This document shows, piece by piece, positions 1 to 10,805 of a stretch of 64,000 nt of DNA (its first letter is position 1; each line of letters opens with the position of its first letter). Source of the DNA: Adiantum capillus-veneris. Taxonomy: Eukaryota; Streptophyta; Polypodiopsida; Polypodiales; Pteridaceae. Position numbers and translations under genes: made by a program. The notes below the pieces were generated by a model. It did no database searches and was not told the origin of the DNA. It saw only the letters and a program-made list of their open reading frames with translations. The DNA is taken from contig CM043963.1 in the NCBI GenBank assembly GCA_014529385.2, positions 105,216,912 to 105,280,911 on the forward strand, read 5' to 3'.

Positions 1-1330
1 CTCATTTGTTGCAACATACTCAGCTTCTGTAGTAGACTGCGTAACACAATCTTGTAATCGAGATCGCCTTGATATGGCACCTCCAGCCAATGTAAAGACA
101 TAGCCTGATGTAGATCTCCTCTTATCCAAGTCTCCTGCATAATCTGAGTCAGTGTATCCTCTGACACTCAAATCCTGACTACCATAGCATATGCGCATAC
201 TCTTTGTATGTTTTAAGTATCTCATGATACCTTTCACTGCCTCCCAATGTTTCTTACCGGGATTTGGCATATATCTGCTAACCACTCCCACTGCAAATGA
301 AATATCCGGACGTGTAGCAATCATTGCATACATCAAACTACCCACTGCAAACGCATATGGAATCTTATCAATTTCAGCCTTTTCTTCCTCAGACACAGGA
401 CAATCTTGTTTGCTAAGTTTCACATATGGTGGCAATGGAACACTCAATGCCTTTCCCTTCTCCATATTGAAACGTTGCAAAACCTTGTCAATATACTCTG
501 TTTGAGATAACCAAATCAAATTCTTTGATCTGTCTCTCTCAATGCGCATACAAAGTATGTGACTTGCCTCACCCATGTCTTTCATGTCAAACGATTTTGC
601 CATCTTTGACTTCAAAGCTGAAATTTCTTCCAAGTGTTAGCCAGCAATCAACATGTCATCCACATACAAAATAAGGATCAGCCAACTGCCATCCTTAGCC
701 TTCTTTGTATATAGACAGTGATCGAACTCACTACGTTTGTAGCCTTGAGAAAGCATATAAACTGGTGGAACTTATGGTACCATGCCCTCGGTGATTGTTT
801 TAAGCCATAAAGACTCTTCAACAACTGGCATACCAAATCTTCCTTGCCTTTCTCAACAAACCCTTTTGGCTGCTGCATGTAAATTTCCACATCTAAATCA
901 CCATGCAAGAACGTTGTCTTGACATCCATTTGGTGCAACACCAAATCCAATATAGCAACCAATGCAAGAAAGCATCTCAATGTAGTCATCTTGACTACTG
1001 GAGAGAAGACTTCATCAAAGTCAATGCCTTGTTCTTGCTTAAAGACCTTGGCAACAAGCCTTGCTTTGTACTTTGGCTGACTATCATGAGCGGTGATCTT
1101 ATACCTGTAAACCCATTTACAAGGTAGAGCCTTTTTGCCGTGTGGTAATTTAACTAGCTTCCATGTCTGGTTTTTATGCAGAGCTATCATCTCTGACTGC
1201 ATGGCCAACTGCCATTTTTTCGAGTCAACCACTTGTAATGCTTCCTTGTAACAAGATGGTTCTCCGCAATTTGTAAGCATGCCATAATTTAGAGATGGCA
1301 CATAACGATCAGGTGGTTTGGAGACATGCT
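1..1330 (-). pseudogene. Copia reverse transcriptase / RNase H region, broken
   Basis: Minus-strand translation shows the RT core (KARLVAK, DVKTTFLHGDL, SLYGLKQSPRAWY), then a frameshift near 760-780, then YVDDMLIAG followed by an in-frame TAA at 637-639. Downstream the frame is open to the window edge with SLMYAMIATRPD, the tether RYLKHT, the RNase H residues YTDSDYAGD and the TEAEY active-site block at about 10-25. This copy keeps the RT thumb and RNase H sequence that the sister element at 21665-26419 has lost, so it shows what was deleted there. Enzymatically dead because of the breaks. Confidence 0.9.
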
Positions 1331-2399
1331 CAGAACGTCTCACCACAATTGATTCTGCCTCTCTAGCCACTATAGGTTGTTCCTGAGCCTGACCATGCTG
1401 TCTTGATGTGCTAGCACTAGGTCCATCTTCCCTGAAGACAACTCTTCTGATCTCCTCTGTCTTCTCTGGCTTAGCGTGAAACTTGGCTTCATTGAAATGC
1501 ACATCATTGCTACGAATAAGTTTTCTAGACTCAGGATCCCAAAGCCAGTAACCCATCTCGCCCGATTCTCCGTAGCCAAGAAATATGCACTTCTTGCTCT
1601 TTGGTTCTAACTTATTCCTGAACTCCTTAGGAATATGGCTATAAGCTTCACAACCAAAGACTCTGAGATGCTTATACGAAGGTGCCTTGTCTATCCATAG
1701 CATCTCGGCCACTGCACTCTTATCCAGAACCCTACTAGGAGACCTGTTGATCAAATGGACTGCTGTAGCCACTTCTTCCGCCCAAAATCCATCAGGCAAC
1801 TCAGCATTTGACAACATGCTTCTGAACTTCTCTTGTATGCTCCTATTCATACGTTCTGCAACCCCATTCTATGAAGGATTATATGGTGCAGTAAGTTCCC
1901 GCTTAATCCCTTTTGCTTCACAAAATTCTTGAAAAGCTTTGGAAACGTACTCTCCACCATTGTCAGTTCTCAAGCACTTCAGCTTCTAACCACTCTGATT
2001 CTCCACAAGCTGCAAAGAATGTCTTAAAGACATTGAGAACCTTATCCTTGTGCTTCAAGAAGTAAACCCATACTTTGCGAGAATAGTCATCTATGAATGT
2101 ACAAAAGTACGTTGCTCCCCCTAGTGACAAACTAGGCATTGGTCCGCATAGATCACTGTGCACAAGAGCTAACCGTTCGTCCCTACGATTCCTCTTTGAT
2201 CTGTGCAGTTCCTGTGTTTGCTTACCATAAACACAATGCTCACAAAACTTGAAATCTTGAAATGAAAAGCCAGGCAAATAACCATAATGAGAAAGTATTT
2301 CCATTCCTCTTTTTGACATGTGTCCCAGCCTACGATGCCACAGTGACACACTTGGATGCTCAATCACATTAATAACATGGTTTTAAACCTCTGAAACAT
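1331..2399 (-). pseudogene. Copia gag-pre-integrase and integrase, broken
   Basis: From 2367 downward the frame reads a GAG-pre-integrase zinc-binding segment (HRRLGHMS...CEHCVYGKQ) and then HSDLCGPM, FIDDYSRKVWVYFLK, the start of the DDE integrase core. The frame breaks near 1963-1985, where the sister element has the second catalytic Asp (RTDNGGEY). The frame resumes with NRSIQEKFRSML near 1850 and runs through the integrase C-terminal region (FLGYGESGEMGYWLWD). An in-frame stop lies at about 1870, where the sister copy reads PPQNGVAERMN. Integrase would join element cDNA to host DNA; this copy cannot. Confidence 0.88.
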
Positions 2400-2532
2400 G
2401 TAAAGTGTATAGAGTTCATGACTTGCTGCCATGTGCTACAATCATCGAACCTTTGGAGATCTTCCAAGCATTGTTCCCAAAAACTGTCACATAACCCGCA
2501 TCATCCAACTTCCCTGTACTGATTAAGCTCTT

Positions 2533-2763
2533 TCAGATTGCTGGAACATGTCTGACATTCTTGAGCCATAAAGAAGAGCCATTCTGAAACTTCAACTGCA
2601 CATCTCCCACTCCAAGTATGTCACAAACCTGCTCATTGCCAAGTCTGACATAATCTTTAGTAGTCACATATGATGTAAACCACTCTTTGTGCGGAGAAAC
2701 ATGTAAAGATGCCCCTGAGTCGATAATCCAATCACTCATAGCATGTCCATCCTCTACAGTCAA
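2533..2763 (-). pseudogene. Copia aspartic protease domain fragment
   Basis: The 76-codon open stretch contains DWIIDSGASLHVSPHKEWF, the DSGA active-site motif of a Copia retropepsin, followed by the LGVGDVQLKFQNGS beta region and the NVRHVPAI segment that normally runs into NLISTG. In the intact relative the same segment lies inside one long gag-pol frame, so this is a fragment set off by flanking breaks and not a separate gene. The protease would cut the gag-pol polyprotein. Confidence 0.88.
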
Positions 2764-2826
2764 GAAAACAGAATCAAGATTGCTTGTGAGGAAGATGTCA
2801 CCAGCTGCTATACCAGAATCACTGTC

Positions 2827-3676
2827 TTAACGAGATCCTGTGACATTCACCTCTTCAATCTTCACTGAACTCTTCTTTTCATCTTGCTCAGAACTCTTTG
2901 TTTTTCCTTTTTCTTGTTTCCACTTCGTACCGTCTCTCTTCATGTGACCCTTCTTGCCACAATGGTAGCATTCTATGTCATCCTTTGTTTTTGAGTCACG
3001 AGCCTTACTTCGGTTTTGTGCCTTCTTACCCTTCTTCTCTTTAGACTGTTGTCTCTCTCGAACGACCAAAGCACTATTGCCTTTGCCTTTGTCAATGTTC
3101 TTCCTGTTCACTTCCTCTGTGAGCAACCTGCCTTCTACATTGGCACTTGTAAGACCTTCTAGCGCGATAAAGTTACTTAACGATGTACGAAAAGTATTCC
3201 AACTGTCTGGCAAAGTGATTAAGAGAAACATAGCCTTCACTGAATCTGGAAAGACTATCTCCTGTGCTGTTTAACTGGCTGAAAATTGTGTGAAATTCAT
3301 TGAGATGATTTGACATGGCTGTCCCTTCCTTCATCTTCAAATCCACCAATTTATTGACCCACTAAATCTAAGAAGCAACACTTTGTTTCTTGTACATACC
3401 ACATAGCTTTTTCCATATGCCATACGCTATAGTCTCGTCTGCTACATTGAAGTAAAAATTTTCTGCCAGTGTCATCATGATTGTGGAACAAGCTAACTCG
3501 TCAAGCTCTTCCCACTCATCTTCAGCCATACCTTCTGGTCTCTCCCCTTTGAGCTTCAGTGGCTTCACTTGTTTTTTTTGCACCAAAACCTGCCAAATCT
3601 TATTCTTCTAGAATGGAAAGTTTGTGCCATCCAGCTTCTTTATGTTGTAAAGAGTCTCACTCTGAGAAGATGCCAT
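2827..3676 (-). pseudogene. Copia gag (nucleocapsid) with CCHC knuckle, broken
   Basis: The start codon is placed at 3676 (minus) because the frame there opens MASSQSETLYNIKKLDGTNF, matching the gag start of the sister element. An in-frame TAG at 3608-3610 replaces the conserved Trp of the LW/FW segment. The frame is interrupted again around 3240-3368. The 3' part carries the zinc knuckle CYHCGKKGHMKRD in which the final Cys has been lost (sister: RDC), so RNA binding would be impaired even without the stops. Confidence 0.9.
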
Positions 3677-4727
3677 ATTTGCCAAACTGTTTACTTCTGG
3701 GAAAAATCCGGCAGAGTTTCCCCTGTAAACTGGCCTCTGTACACAGTAAACAAGCTATAAACAACAAGCTAAACACCTCTCCTCAGGAACTGTCAATATT
3801 TTGAAAAAAATTTGAGAGAGTCTCCCCTGTAAACTGAGCTCTGGGAACCAAAGGATAGCTCAAAAAACAATCATAAATAGCTAACCAGTGACAAATCTGA
3901 AAATCTCTGTAATATGCTATCCTGTAAGCATACACTGTCTCTTGTCTGAGCGATCACAGAACCTGTATCTGTCTCAAGACTGAACCCTGAACAATGCCTC
4001 AACGGCCTGACGCATAAGATGCAATCCAATGTCTACACAAAGTCATACGTCCTATGGGATAAAAGTCGTCGAAGAGGATGCGTGTAGAGGGGAACTCGAG
4101 CAACCTAATCCACCTCACACTGGGTAACCCAGCCCCCAGTGCTTGGCTTCAAAAAACCTCACACACGACCCTCACAGATGGCTCAGCAAACTGCCCAGAA
4201 CTAGCATACATCCTACAATAGACCAATCACTGTCCTATGACCGCTGCGGCGGTCTGTCTGCTAGCGTGACTCACAACTAGCAAACCCACAATCACAATAC
4301 ATCAATCTGCAATACATGCCAGTGGTGTCAAGCCGTCGTATGACCACACCTCCCCTGGAACCTAGCAAGCACAAGAAGTAGCAATGCAGACTGCAATATA
4401 TATATTTGATGATATATATGTGTACCTGGTCTATAGATGATGCTTTGAAGACGAATGAGTGATGCATGTCGAAGCCGATATTGATGCCGACCACCTCCTG
4501 CTTGCCAATCTACACAAGACGGATTTCTTTGCGGCTTAAATCTATCTTCTGCTGTAGTGCTCAGAATGAAATTCTGAGGCCATAAACGGCTTCGAAAGGG
4601 GGGTAAAACTGCAGGTTGACTGTTGGAAACTCTCCCAGAATGCCGAGTGTGAATTTTCGACCTTCGGATCTAGAATCTGCCCGAAAAGTACGCGCGCACG
4701 CGATTACTCAAATACGCACTGAATCTC

Positions 4728-4742
4728 GGCTCTGATACCAAT
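4728..4742 (-). promoter_or_regulatory. Primer-binding site, initiator tRNA-Met type
   Basis: Next to the LTR the minus strand reads ATTGGTATCAGAGCC. TGGTATCAGAGC is complementary to the 3' end of plant initiator tRNA-Met and is the usual Copia minus-strand primer site. Confidence 0.88.
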
Positions 4743-4967
4743 TGAAGTCGCGGAGCGGAGCATGGATCGACTCACACACACACACACACACAGAGATACA
4801 CAGAGAGCTTACACAGTACGTAGAGAACTCTGTTTGAAGGGTTATCTCCCAAAACCTTAGTATTCACAAAAGTATAAGTGAGTATATACAAAGAGTTAGT
4901 GATAAGTGAGTTAGGCGGGCGGGCGGCCATATCCGTATAAGAGGCCACTTGGGCTTTAATCCCAACA
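4743..4967 (-). repeat. 5' LTR of the Copia element at 1-4967
   Basis: On the minus strand the LTR starts TGTTGGGATTAAAGCCC at 4967 and ends CTTCA at 4743, giving the usual TG...CA ends and 225 bp. It is followed at once by the primer-binding site. It contains a short (AC)n tract near 4771-4790. The start resembles the 192 bp LTR at 21665 (TGTTGGGGTATAAAGCCC). The partner LTR lies outside the window. Confidence 0.85.
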
Positions 4968-7090
4968 CCCTATAGCCTTCAATCCATAGGGTGCCAATAT
5001 AGAGCATAGATCGGTCCTTACTAGCATAGAGAGACCAAATAGTGCTTTATACCTGGGGCCATAGGGTGCCAAAACAATGAGGGTTTTTTCAAAACAATGA
5101 GGGCACCTTGTGGCCTTGGGGCCATAGGATGTCAATATAGAGCATAGAGCATAGAGAGATTCTTACTAGCATAGAGGGAACCCTATGGCCTTCAGGCCAT
5201 AGGGTGTCAACATAGAGAAAACAGAGGTTCTTACTAGCATAGAGGGGACCCTATGGACTTTAGCCCACAAGGTCTCCTCAATAAAGATCAAATAGTTTTT
5301 TTTATTGGCATAGAGAGCACCTTATGGCCCTGGGTCCATAGGTTGCCAAAAAACCCTCATGAAGGGTTTCTTCAAAACATAGAGGACACCTTGTGCCTTT
5401 GGGGCCATAGTATGTGTGAGCATAGAGAGGTTCTTACTAGCATACAGGGGACCCTATGGCCTAGGCCATAGGGTGCCAATATAGAGAATAGATCGGTTCT
5501 TACTAGTAGAGAGCGGACCCCATGGCCTTCAGGCCATGGGGTGCCAATATAGAGCAAAGATAGGTTCTTACTAGCATAGAGAGACCAAATAGTGCTTTAT
5601 ACCTGGGGCCATAGGGTACCAAAACAATGAGGGTTTTTCAATGGCATAGAGAGCACCCTATGGCCCTGGGTCCATAGGTTGCCAAAAAACCCTCATGAAG
5701 GGATTTTTCAAAACATAGAGGGCAACTTGTGGCCTTGGGGTCATCGGATGTGTATAGCATAGAGAGGTTCTTACTAGCAGAGGGGACCCTATGTCCTGAA
5801 GGCCAAAGGGTGCCAATGTAGAGCAAAGATCGGACCCTATGGCCTTCAGGACAAAGGGTGCCAATATAGAGCATGGAGAGGCTCTTACTAGAATAGAGGG
5901 GACCATATGGCTTTCAAGTCACATGGTGCCAATATAGAGCAAATAGTGTTTTTATTGGCATATAGAGCATCCTATGGACCTAGGACCATTGGTTGTCAAA
6001 AATCCATCATGAAGGGTTTCTTCAAATTGAAAACATATAGGGAACCTTGTTGAACATAGAGGGGGCCCTATGGCCTTCAGACCTTAGGGTGCCAATATAG
6101 AGCAAAAAGAGCTTTATACTGGCATAGAGAGTACTCTATGGCCCTGGGGACATAGGTTGCCAAAACAATGAGGGTCTTTTGGAAACAATGAGGGCACCTT
6201 TTGGCCTTGGGGCCATAGGATGTCAATGTAGAGCATAGAGCATAGAGAGCTTCTCACTAGCATAGAAGGAACCCTATGGCCTTCTGGCCACAGGGTGACA
6301 ATATAGAGTAAACAGAGGTTCTTACTTGCATGGAAGGGACCCTATGGCCTTCAGCCCACAAAGTCTTTTCAATATAGAGCAAATAGTATTTTTCATTGGC
6401 ATACAGAGCACCGTTGGGGCCCTTGAGGCCAACCCTATGGCCTTCCGGCCTTAAGGTGCCAATATAGAGCAAATAGTGCTTTATATTGGCATAGAGAGCT
6501 ATGGCCTTGGGGGCATAGCAAAACAATGAGGGTTTTTTGGAAACAATGAGGGCACCTTGTGGCCTTGGGGCCATAGGAAGTCAATATAGAACATAGAGCA
6601 TAGAGCACAAAGAGATTCTTACTAGCATAGAGGGAACCCTATGGCCTTCAGACCACAGGGTGCCATTATAGAGTAAACATACGTTCTTACTAGCATAGAG
6701 GGGATCCTATGGACTTCAGCACACAAGGTCTCCTCAATATAGAGTAAACGGTGTTTTTTACTTGCGAGAAAACCCTCATGAAGTGTTTCTTCAAAACATT
6801 GAGGCCACCTTGTGGCCTTGGGACCATAGGATGCTAATGTAGAGCATAGAGAGGTTCTTACTAGCATGCAGGGGACCCTATGGCCTTCAGGCCACATGAT
6901 GCCATATGGTGTTGTTGTAGAGGCTCTAAAGGGGTATTTAGGCCATTCAAGGGATACCACTTTGAGGTTCCTCTAATGTCATAAGAGAACATGTGATCAC
7001 AGTACCATAGAGTGGCCTAGGTACACTTGTAGGACCATTTTGTTGGCACCTAGGACCACATGGTTTAAGATAGAGGGGACTCTATGGCCC
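4968..7090. repeat. Palindromic satellite, block 1
   Basis: About thirty degenerate copies of a 60-75 bp unit. Each has a core of the type ACCCTATGGCC-n-GGCCATAGGGTG followed by CCAATATAGAGCATAGAG and TTCTTACTAGCATAGAGG. The core is an inverted repeat able to form a hairpin of 9-11 bp. Unit spacing varies and many copies are truncated. Minus-strand reading gives repetitive peptides (MLVRTSLCSI.., YGPKAIG..) that are a by-product of the repeat and not genes. The block ends just before the decayed gene at 7154. Confidence 0.9.
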
Positions 7091-8436
7091 TAGGTCCACA
7101 TGGATGTATTAATATCCGTCTTGTCTAAATATTTGTCATTCTTTTTACAGAAAATGTCTCAGAAGAGAAAGTCAAATTCAGTTGATGCAACAGGCTCAAC
7201 ATCAAATTCTTGGTATCTAGATTTTCACTTACCAAATGGTGGAAGTGATGAGAAAGTCCACTTATTCTTTCAAGATAAAGAGAAATTGCCCTTCAAGAAA
7301 TGTGGTATTGTCAAGGAGATAAAGAAAGATTGTTCAGATCTTGAAATGTCTCCATGCCTTGGAGTAAAACTACTCAATGGTGACTCATACTTGTTGGAGC
7401 CTGTGGCTTTTGCTCAAAAATTGATGAAGTTTGATTATGACAGAGTGACAATGACAAAAGCAAGGTGGGTGTAGCTTCAAGACGACACTCCAAGTGAGAA
7501 CTTTATAGACTTATATATTGAGGGCTTTAAGAAATTCAATCAATATTTAGGTAAATTGAGCAGCACAAAGAAGAATAAGAAGCGAAAGAATGAAGACACA
7601 GGTAAAGCAAATCAATCTAAGACTCTCAAGGAGAGTCAAACTCCCTCACTTGGAGACAATAGTGGAAATGTGGCCGAAGAAAATCTTTCAGTTATACCCT
7701 TACAGACTCAAGAAGCAGAAGATTCTAGTGGACTTGCAACCCTAACAATTGAAACCCCCTCAGTGGCAGTGGTTGTGGACTCAGTATCCTTAGCTGTGTT
7801 GGACTCTATTATACAACCCAACGAAAAATATCTTGATAAAGAAGTTGCCAAAACTTCTACGAGTGGGCTAGATGGATACGTTGGAATTGCACACTATTTT
7901 AAATTTGGTGTACAATTTATCCAATTGATCCCAGTTGAGCAATGCAACCTTGCACCAGATGGCTATAAATGCAGACCATTGTCAGATGTGTATGTGAAAT
8001 GTCTCTCGAGCAATTTGCAGGGCACTCTAGGCCAGTCTCCAGTGCAGCAGACCTGATGCCGTATAACCCAATTACAAAAATGCTTTTACAAACACCTGAA
8101 GTGCATGGAGACAAGCTATCAACATACCACTACTGGATTCTAGCTGGTCAGCATTCCATCATAGCGGCTAGAGCTTTTTTACGTAACAACAGCATTAAGT
8201 ATGCTTTGAGAAAAGAGTTCTACAAGTTTAGAACTGCAAGGATAGTGGTAGACGCTCCCAAAGATGTTGATGTTAGAATTTCCAAAATGGAGAATATGGA
8301 GAGAATAACAACAATGAAACACCAGCCTTATGTGGAGGTCTTGAAGCATGGCCATAGTCAATGGCTTGCATATTCTAAACCAACAAAACCCAAGGCAGGT
8401 GTTCTTGTCGGTCATCCGAGTCGAGCACCTTGGGAT

Positions 8437-8516
8437 GTAAGTTCCACTTCCCTATGCTTGTTTTTGTTACAAATATGTCTTGAAATAAAGTTAATTTTCT
8501 TTTCTTTATTTTGAAG
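8437..8516 (+). other. Spliceosomal intron in the decayed ParB-like gene
   Basis: The donor GTAAGTTCC follows codon GAT of ...SRAPWD, and a T-rich tract ending TTTTGAAG precedes GCC TTT GTA AAT. Both ends are phase 0, and removing the 80 bp joins two open frames. This shows that the locus was once a nuclear gene and not a processed copy. Confidence 0.72.
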
Positions 8517-9304
8517 GCCTTTGTAAATGTGACGAACATCGTGTTCAACCATAAATCATTCGCCAACAAAGAAGCACACATGGTCATGTACAATGATGAA
8601 ATCTATGATCAGTGGATAAACATCTTGGAGAAGCATTAGACATCAACTGCTCGTGGGCGACAACCAAGAATAACAACCTTTAGATGCCTAAATGGTTTAG
8701 AAGATAATGATGTCAAGCTACTACAACAGGAGCTGACAGATGAGAAGATCTGCTGAGTGAAGCAACCACATCACACGGGCATGGTCTACCTCACTACACG
8801 TGCAATGAACTTAAAGCAGACCAGGGTTTTTGAGCCTCAAATGTTGATGGCATTTAAAGAGATAGATCATCAGCAATAGCAGTTACTTCATGGGATGAAT
8901 GTACGTCTCATTATAACATTACAAATGAGATTTACAAATCTCTCTTCACGAGTTGTACGCAATGGCTAAATTTCCTACTACAAAAAGGAGGAAGGGAGGG
9001 GAAAGAGCATTTCCATAGTCACTAGGGGATATTTGCAGTGGATCATTGCACACAAAAGAATGGCACTTCTAGTTTTGCAAATTCATTTTACCATGGACAA
9101 TCAAGTATGTGCTGAAAAGAATTTGGAAGGCATGCAGTTTCTCTGCAGTGAGAATAGCTCTCATTTTGTGTGGTGTTGCATCATAGAGTACAACACGACA
9201 AAAGAGCACATCAACCATCAGAGTTTTTAATTGCCGGCTTAGTCAAGTATCAGCATGCTCCTTCCCTAGAGAAGGCAATTTTTGAAAAAGCCTAATGGTA
9301 TGAA

Positions 9305-9619
9305 ATGCACGTTCTACCTTTGAGCTCCTTAATGGGATCAGAGACCATCCAAACATGTGCTCTTCGTGAAGTAATTTTTAGGGTTTGGGCATTTTTCAGT
9401 CAAGGAGAGCAGTACACTAACTACTCTAGTGTTAAAGAGTCACTGTTGGAGCCAATGCATACTCTCTGCATCAACGACGACGAGTATGATGCTGTGACCA
9501 CGGCCAAAGCCTTTTTTGTGCGTCGTGCAATCAAATGCATTTGTCTCAAAGAAGTTGATCAAGTAATAGACATCTTCTCATTGGGCTATGGGACTAAAGA
9601 GGCACTACAACAACATTGA
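9305..9619 (+). pseudogene. 3' coding remnant of the ParB-like gene
   Basis: A 104-codon open stretch (SLMGSETIQTCALREVIFRVWAFFSQGEQYTNYSSVKESLLEP...) lies between the ParB-like part and the acidic C-terminus near 9680-9829 and is probably an exon of the same gene. No family is recognised. The shorter open stretch at 9033-9230 (MQWIIAHKRMALLV...) may be another piece. Stops and frame changes separate them. Confidence 0.4.
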
Positions 9620-9829
9620 AAGGTGATTAGTTGCATGTAGTAGTGATCAAATGATGCAATTGGAACCTCTTTGCCATTCCATAGTGGAAGAAGACCTTGA
9701 TCTTAGAAGGTGGGCAGGTGTGGATAACACAGAGAATGTCAATGCCAAGGATTCAGAGGAAGAAGAAATTGAAGAACCATTGGATGCAAGTGCTGAGGCC
9801 ATTCTAGAAATTCTACAGGAAACATGTTA

Positions 9830-10139
9830 AGCTAGCCACCCATGATATACATTACTGATATTTAGATTATTATTGTTGCCATTTTATTTTATTTGTCCCA
9901 TCTCAAATATGCCCATGATGTTAAAAACATTGATGTTTGGTTCGTTATTTTTCTCAATTTATTTTCTTTGAAAAATATGAACTTGTGAGTTTTGAGTTTT
10001 TTCACAATAAATGAATTAGACTTAAGTGTATGATATTATATGGACATGTTGTGGTAAATAGAATTCTACATTTATATATGGTCATAAGATATATTATGTA
10101 ATACTTTAAAGTTAAATGATCATATGAGGTCTGGGAAGA
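9830..10139. other. AT-rich spacer, no gene seen
   Basis: AT-rich sequence after the TAA of the decayed gene, with ATAAATGAATTAG near 10006-10018 that could be an old polyadenylation region. Nothing else recognised. Confidence 0.4.
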
Positions 10140-10801
10140 ACACCCTATGACTTGAGGATCATAGAGTTCTTTGTAGACATGACACCCTATGGCCCTAGGG
10201 CCATAGAATCCCCCAAAGGAAAATGGGATGCCCTACAACCTTACGGACATAGGGTGATTACACCGAGTCTCTAAAAGGGCACATAAGCATCTGGGTTACT
10301 CTATAGCCTTAGGTCCATAGGGTGACAACATAGAATCCCCCAAAAGCATTTGGCCTACCCTACAATCTTACGGATATAGGGTGATTATATAGAGTCTTTA
10401 AAAGGGCACATAAGCATTTGGGCTAGTCTACAGCCTTAAAGCCATAGGGTGTCAACATAGAATCCCCCAAAAGCATTTGGGCTAACCCTACAGTTACTCT
10501 ATAGCCTTAGGTCCATAGGGTGACAACATAGAATCCCCCAAAAGCATTTGGCCTACCCTACAATCTTACGGATATAGGGTGATTATATAGAGTCTTTAAA
10601 AGGGCACATAAGCATTTGGGCTAGTCTACAGCCTTAAAGCCATAGGGTGTCAACATAGAATCCCCCAAAAGCATTTGGGCTACCCTACAATCTTGTGGAT
10701 ATAGGGTGATTACATAAAGTCTCTAAAAGGACACATAAGTATTCGGGCTATTCTAGAAGGAAACATAAGTTATCCAAGAGCATTTGGGATACCCTAAGGC
10801 C
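10140..10801. repeat. Palindromic satellite, block 2, with a perfect 198 bp period duplication
   Basis: Same palindromic unit as block 1 but a different variant: CCCTACAACCTTACGGACATAGGGTGATTA alternates with AGAATCCCCCAAAAGCATTTGGGCT and AGTCTCTAAAAGGGCACATAAGC. Sequence 10295-10485 is repeated without visible change at 10493-10683 (offset 198 bp). The block is interrupted at TTAA 10802-10805 by the DNA transposon. Confidence 0.9.
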
Positions 10802-10805
10802 TTAA

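Larger units (their letters stand above)
1..4967 (-). mobile_element. Ty1/Copia LTR retrotransposon, decayed, cut by window edge
   Basis: Read on the minus strand the order is LTR (4743-4967), tRNA-Met primer site, gag with CCHC knuckle, protease, integrase, reverse transcriptase, RNase H. This order, with integrase before RT, defines Copia. The element runs off the left edge inside RNase H, so its 3' LTR is not seen. The coding part has stops and frameshifts and cannot act alone. Its protein is close to that of the Copia element at 21665-26419, and the LTR ends resemble that element's, so both belong to one lineage. The 5' LTR abuts satellite DNA directly at 4968, so the insertion went into the satellite. 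Confidence 0.93.
7154..9829 (+). pseudogene. Decayed intron-containing gene with a ParB/sulfiredoxin-like motif
   Basis: The start at 7154 follows a pyrimidine-rich CTTTTTACAG that looks like a splice acceptor, so an upstream exon may be lost in the satellite. The N-terminal part reads MSQKRKSNSVDATG and a globular stretch (WYLDFHLPNGG...), then a Lys/Ser/Thr-rich linker, then QLIPVEQCNLAPDGYKCRPLS, YNPITKM and YHYWILAGQHSIIAARAFL. The GQHSxxAA pattern recalls the G-x-H/R-R-x-x-A signature of ParB/Srx domains. Exons join across an 80 bp intron (8437-8516) in phase 0. In-frame stops are TAG at 7472, 8637 and 8877 and TGA at 8754, with a frameshift near 8000. Coding-like sequence continues to an acidic tail (DSEEEEIEEPLDASAEAILEIL) ending TAA near 9827. 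Function unknown; the ParB assignment is pattern recognition only. Confidence 0.6.

Noticed and set aside
5253-6960. Several open frames in the satellite with repeated peptides (MLVRTSLCSI, YGPKAIG)
   Set aside because: They are translations of the 60-75 bp repeat unit, change frame between units and lack any non-repetitive part.
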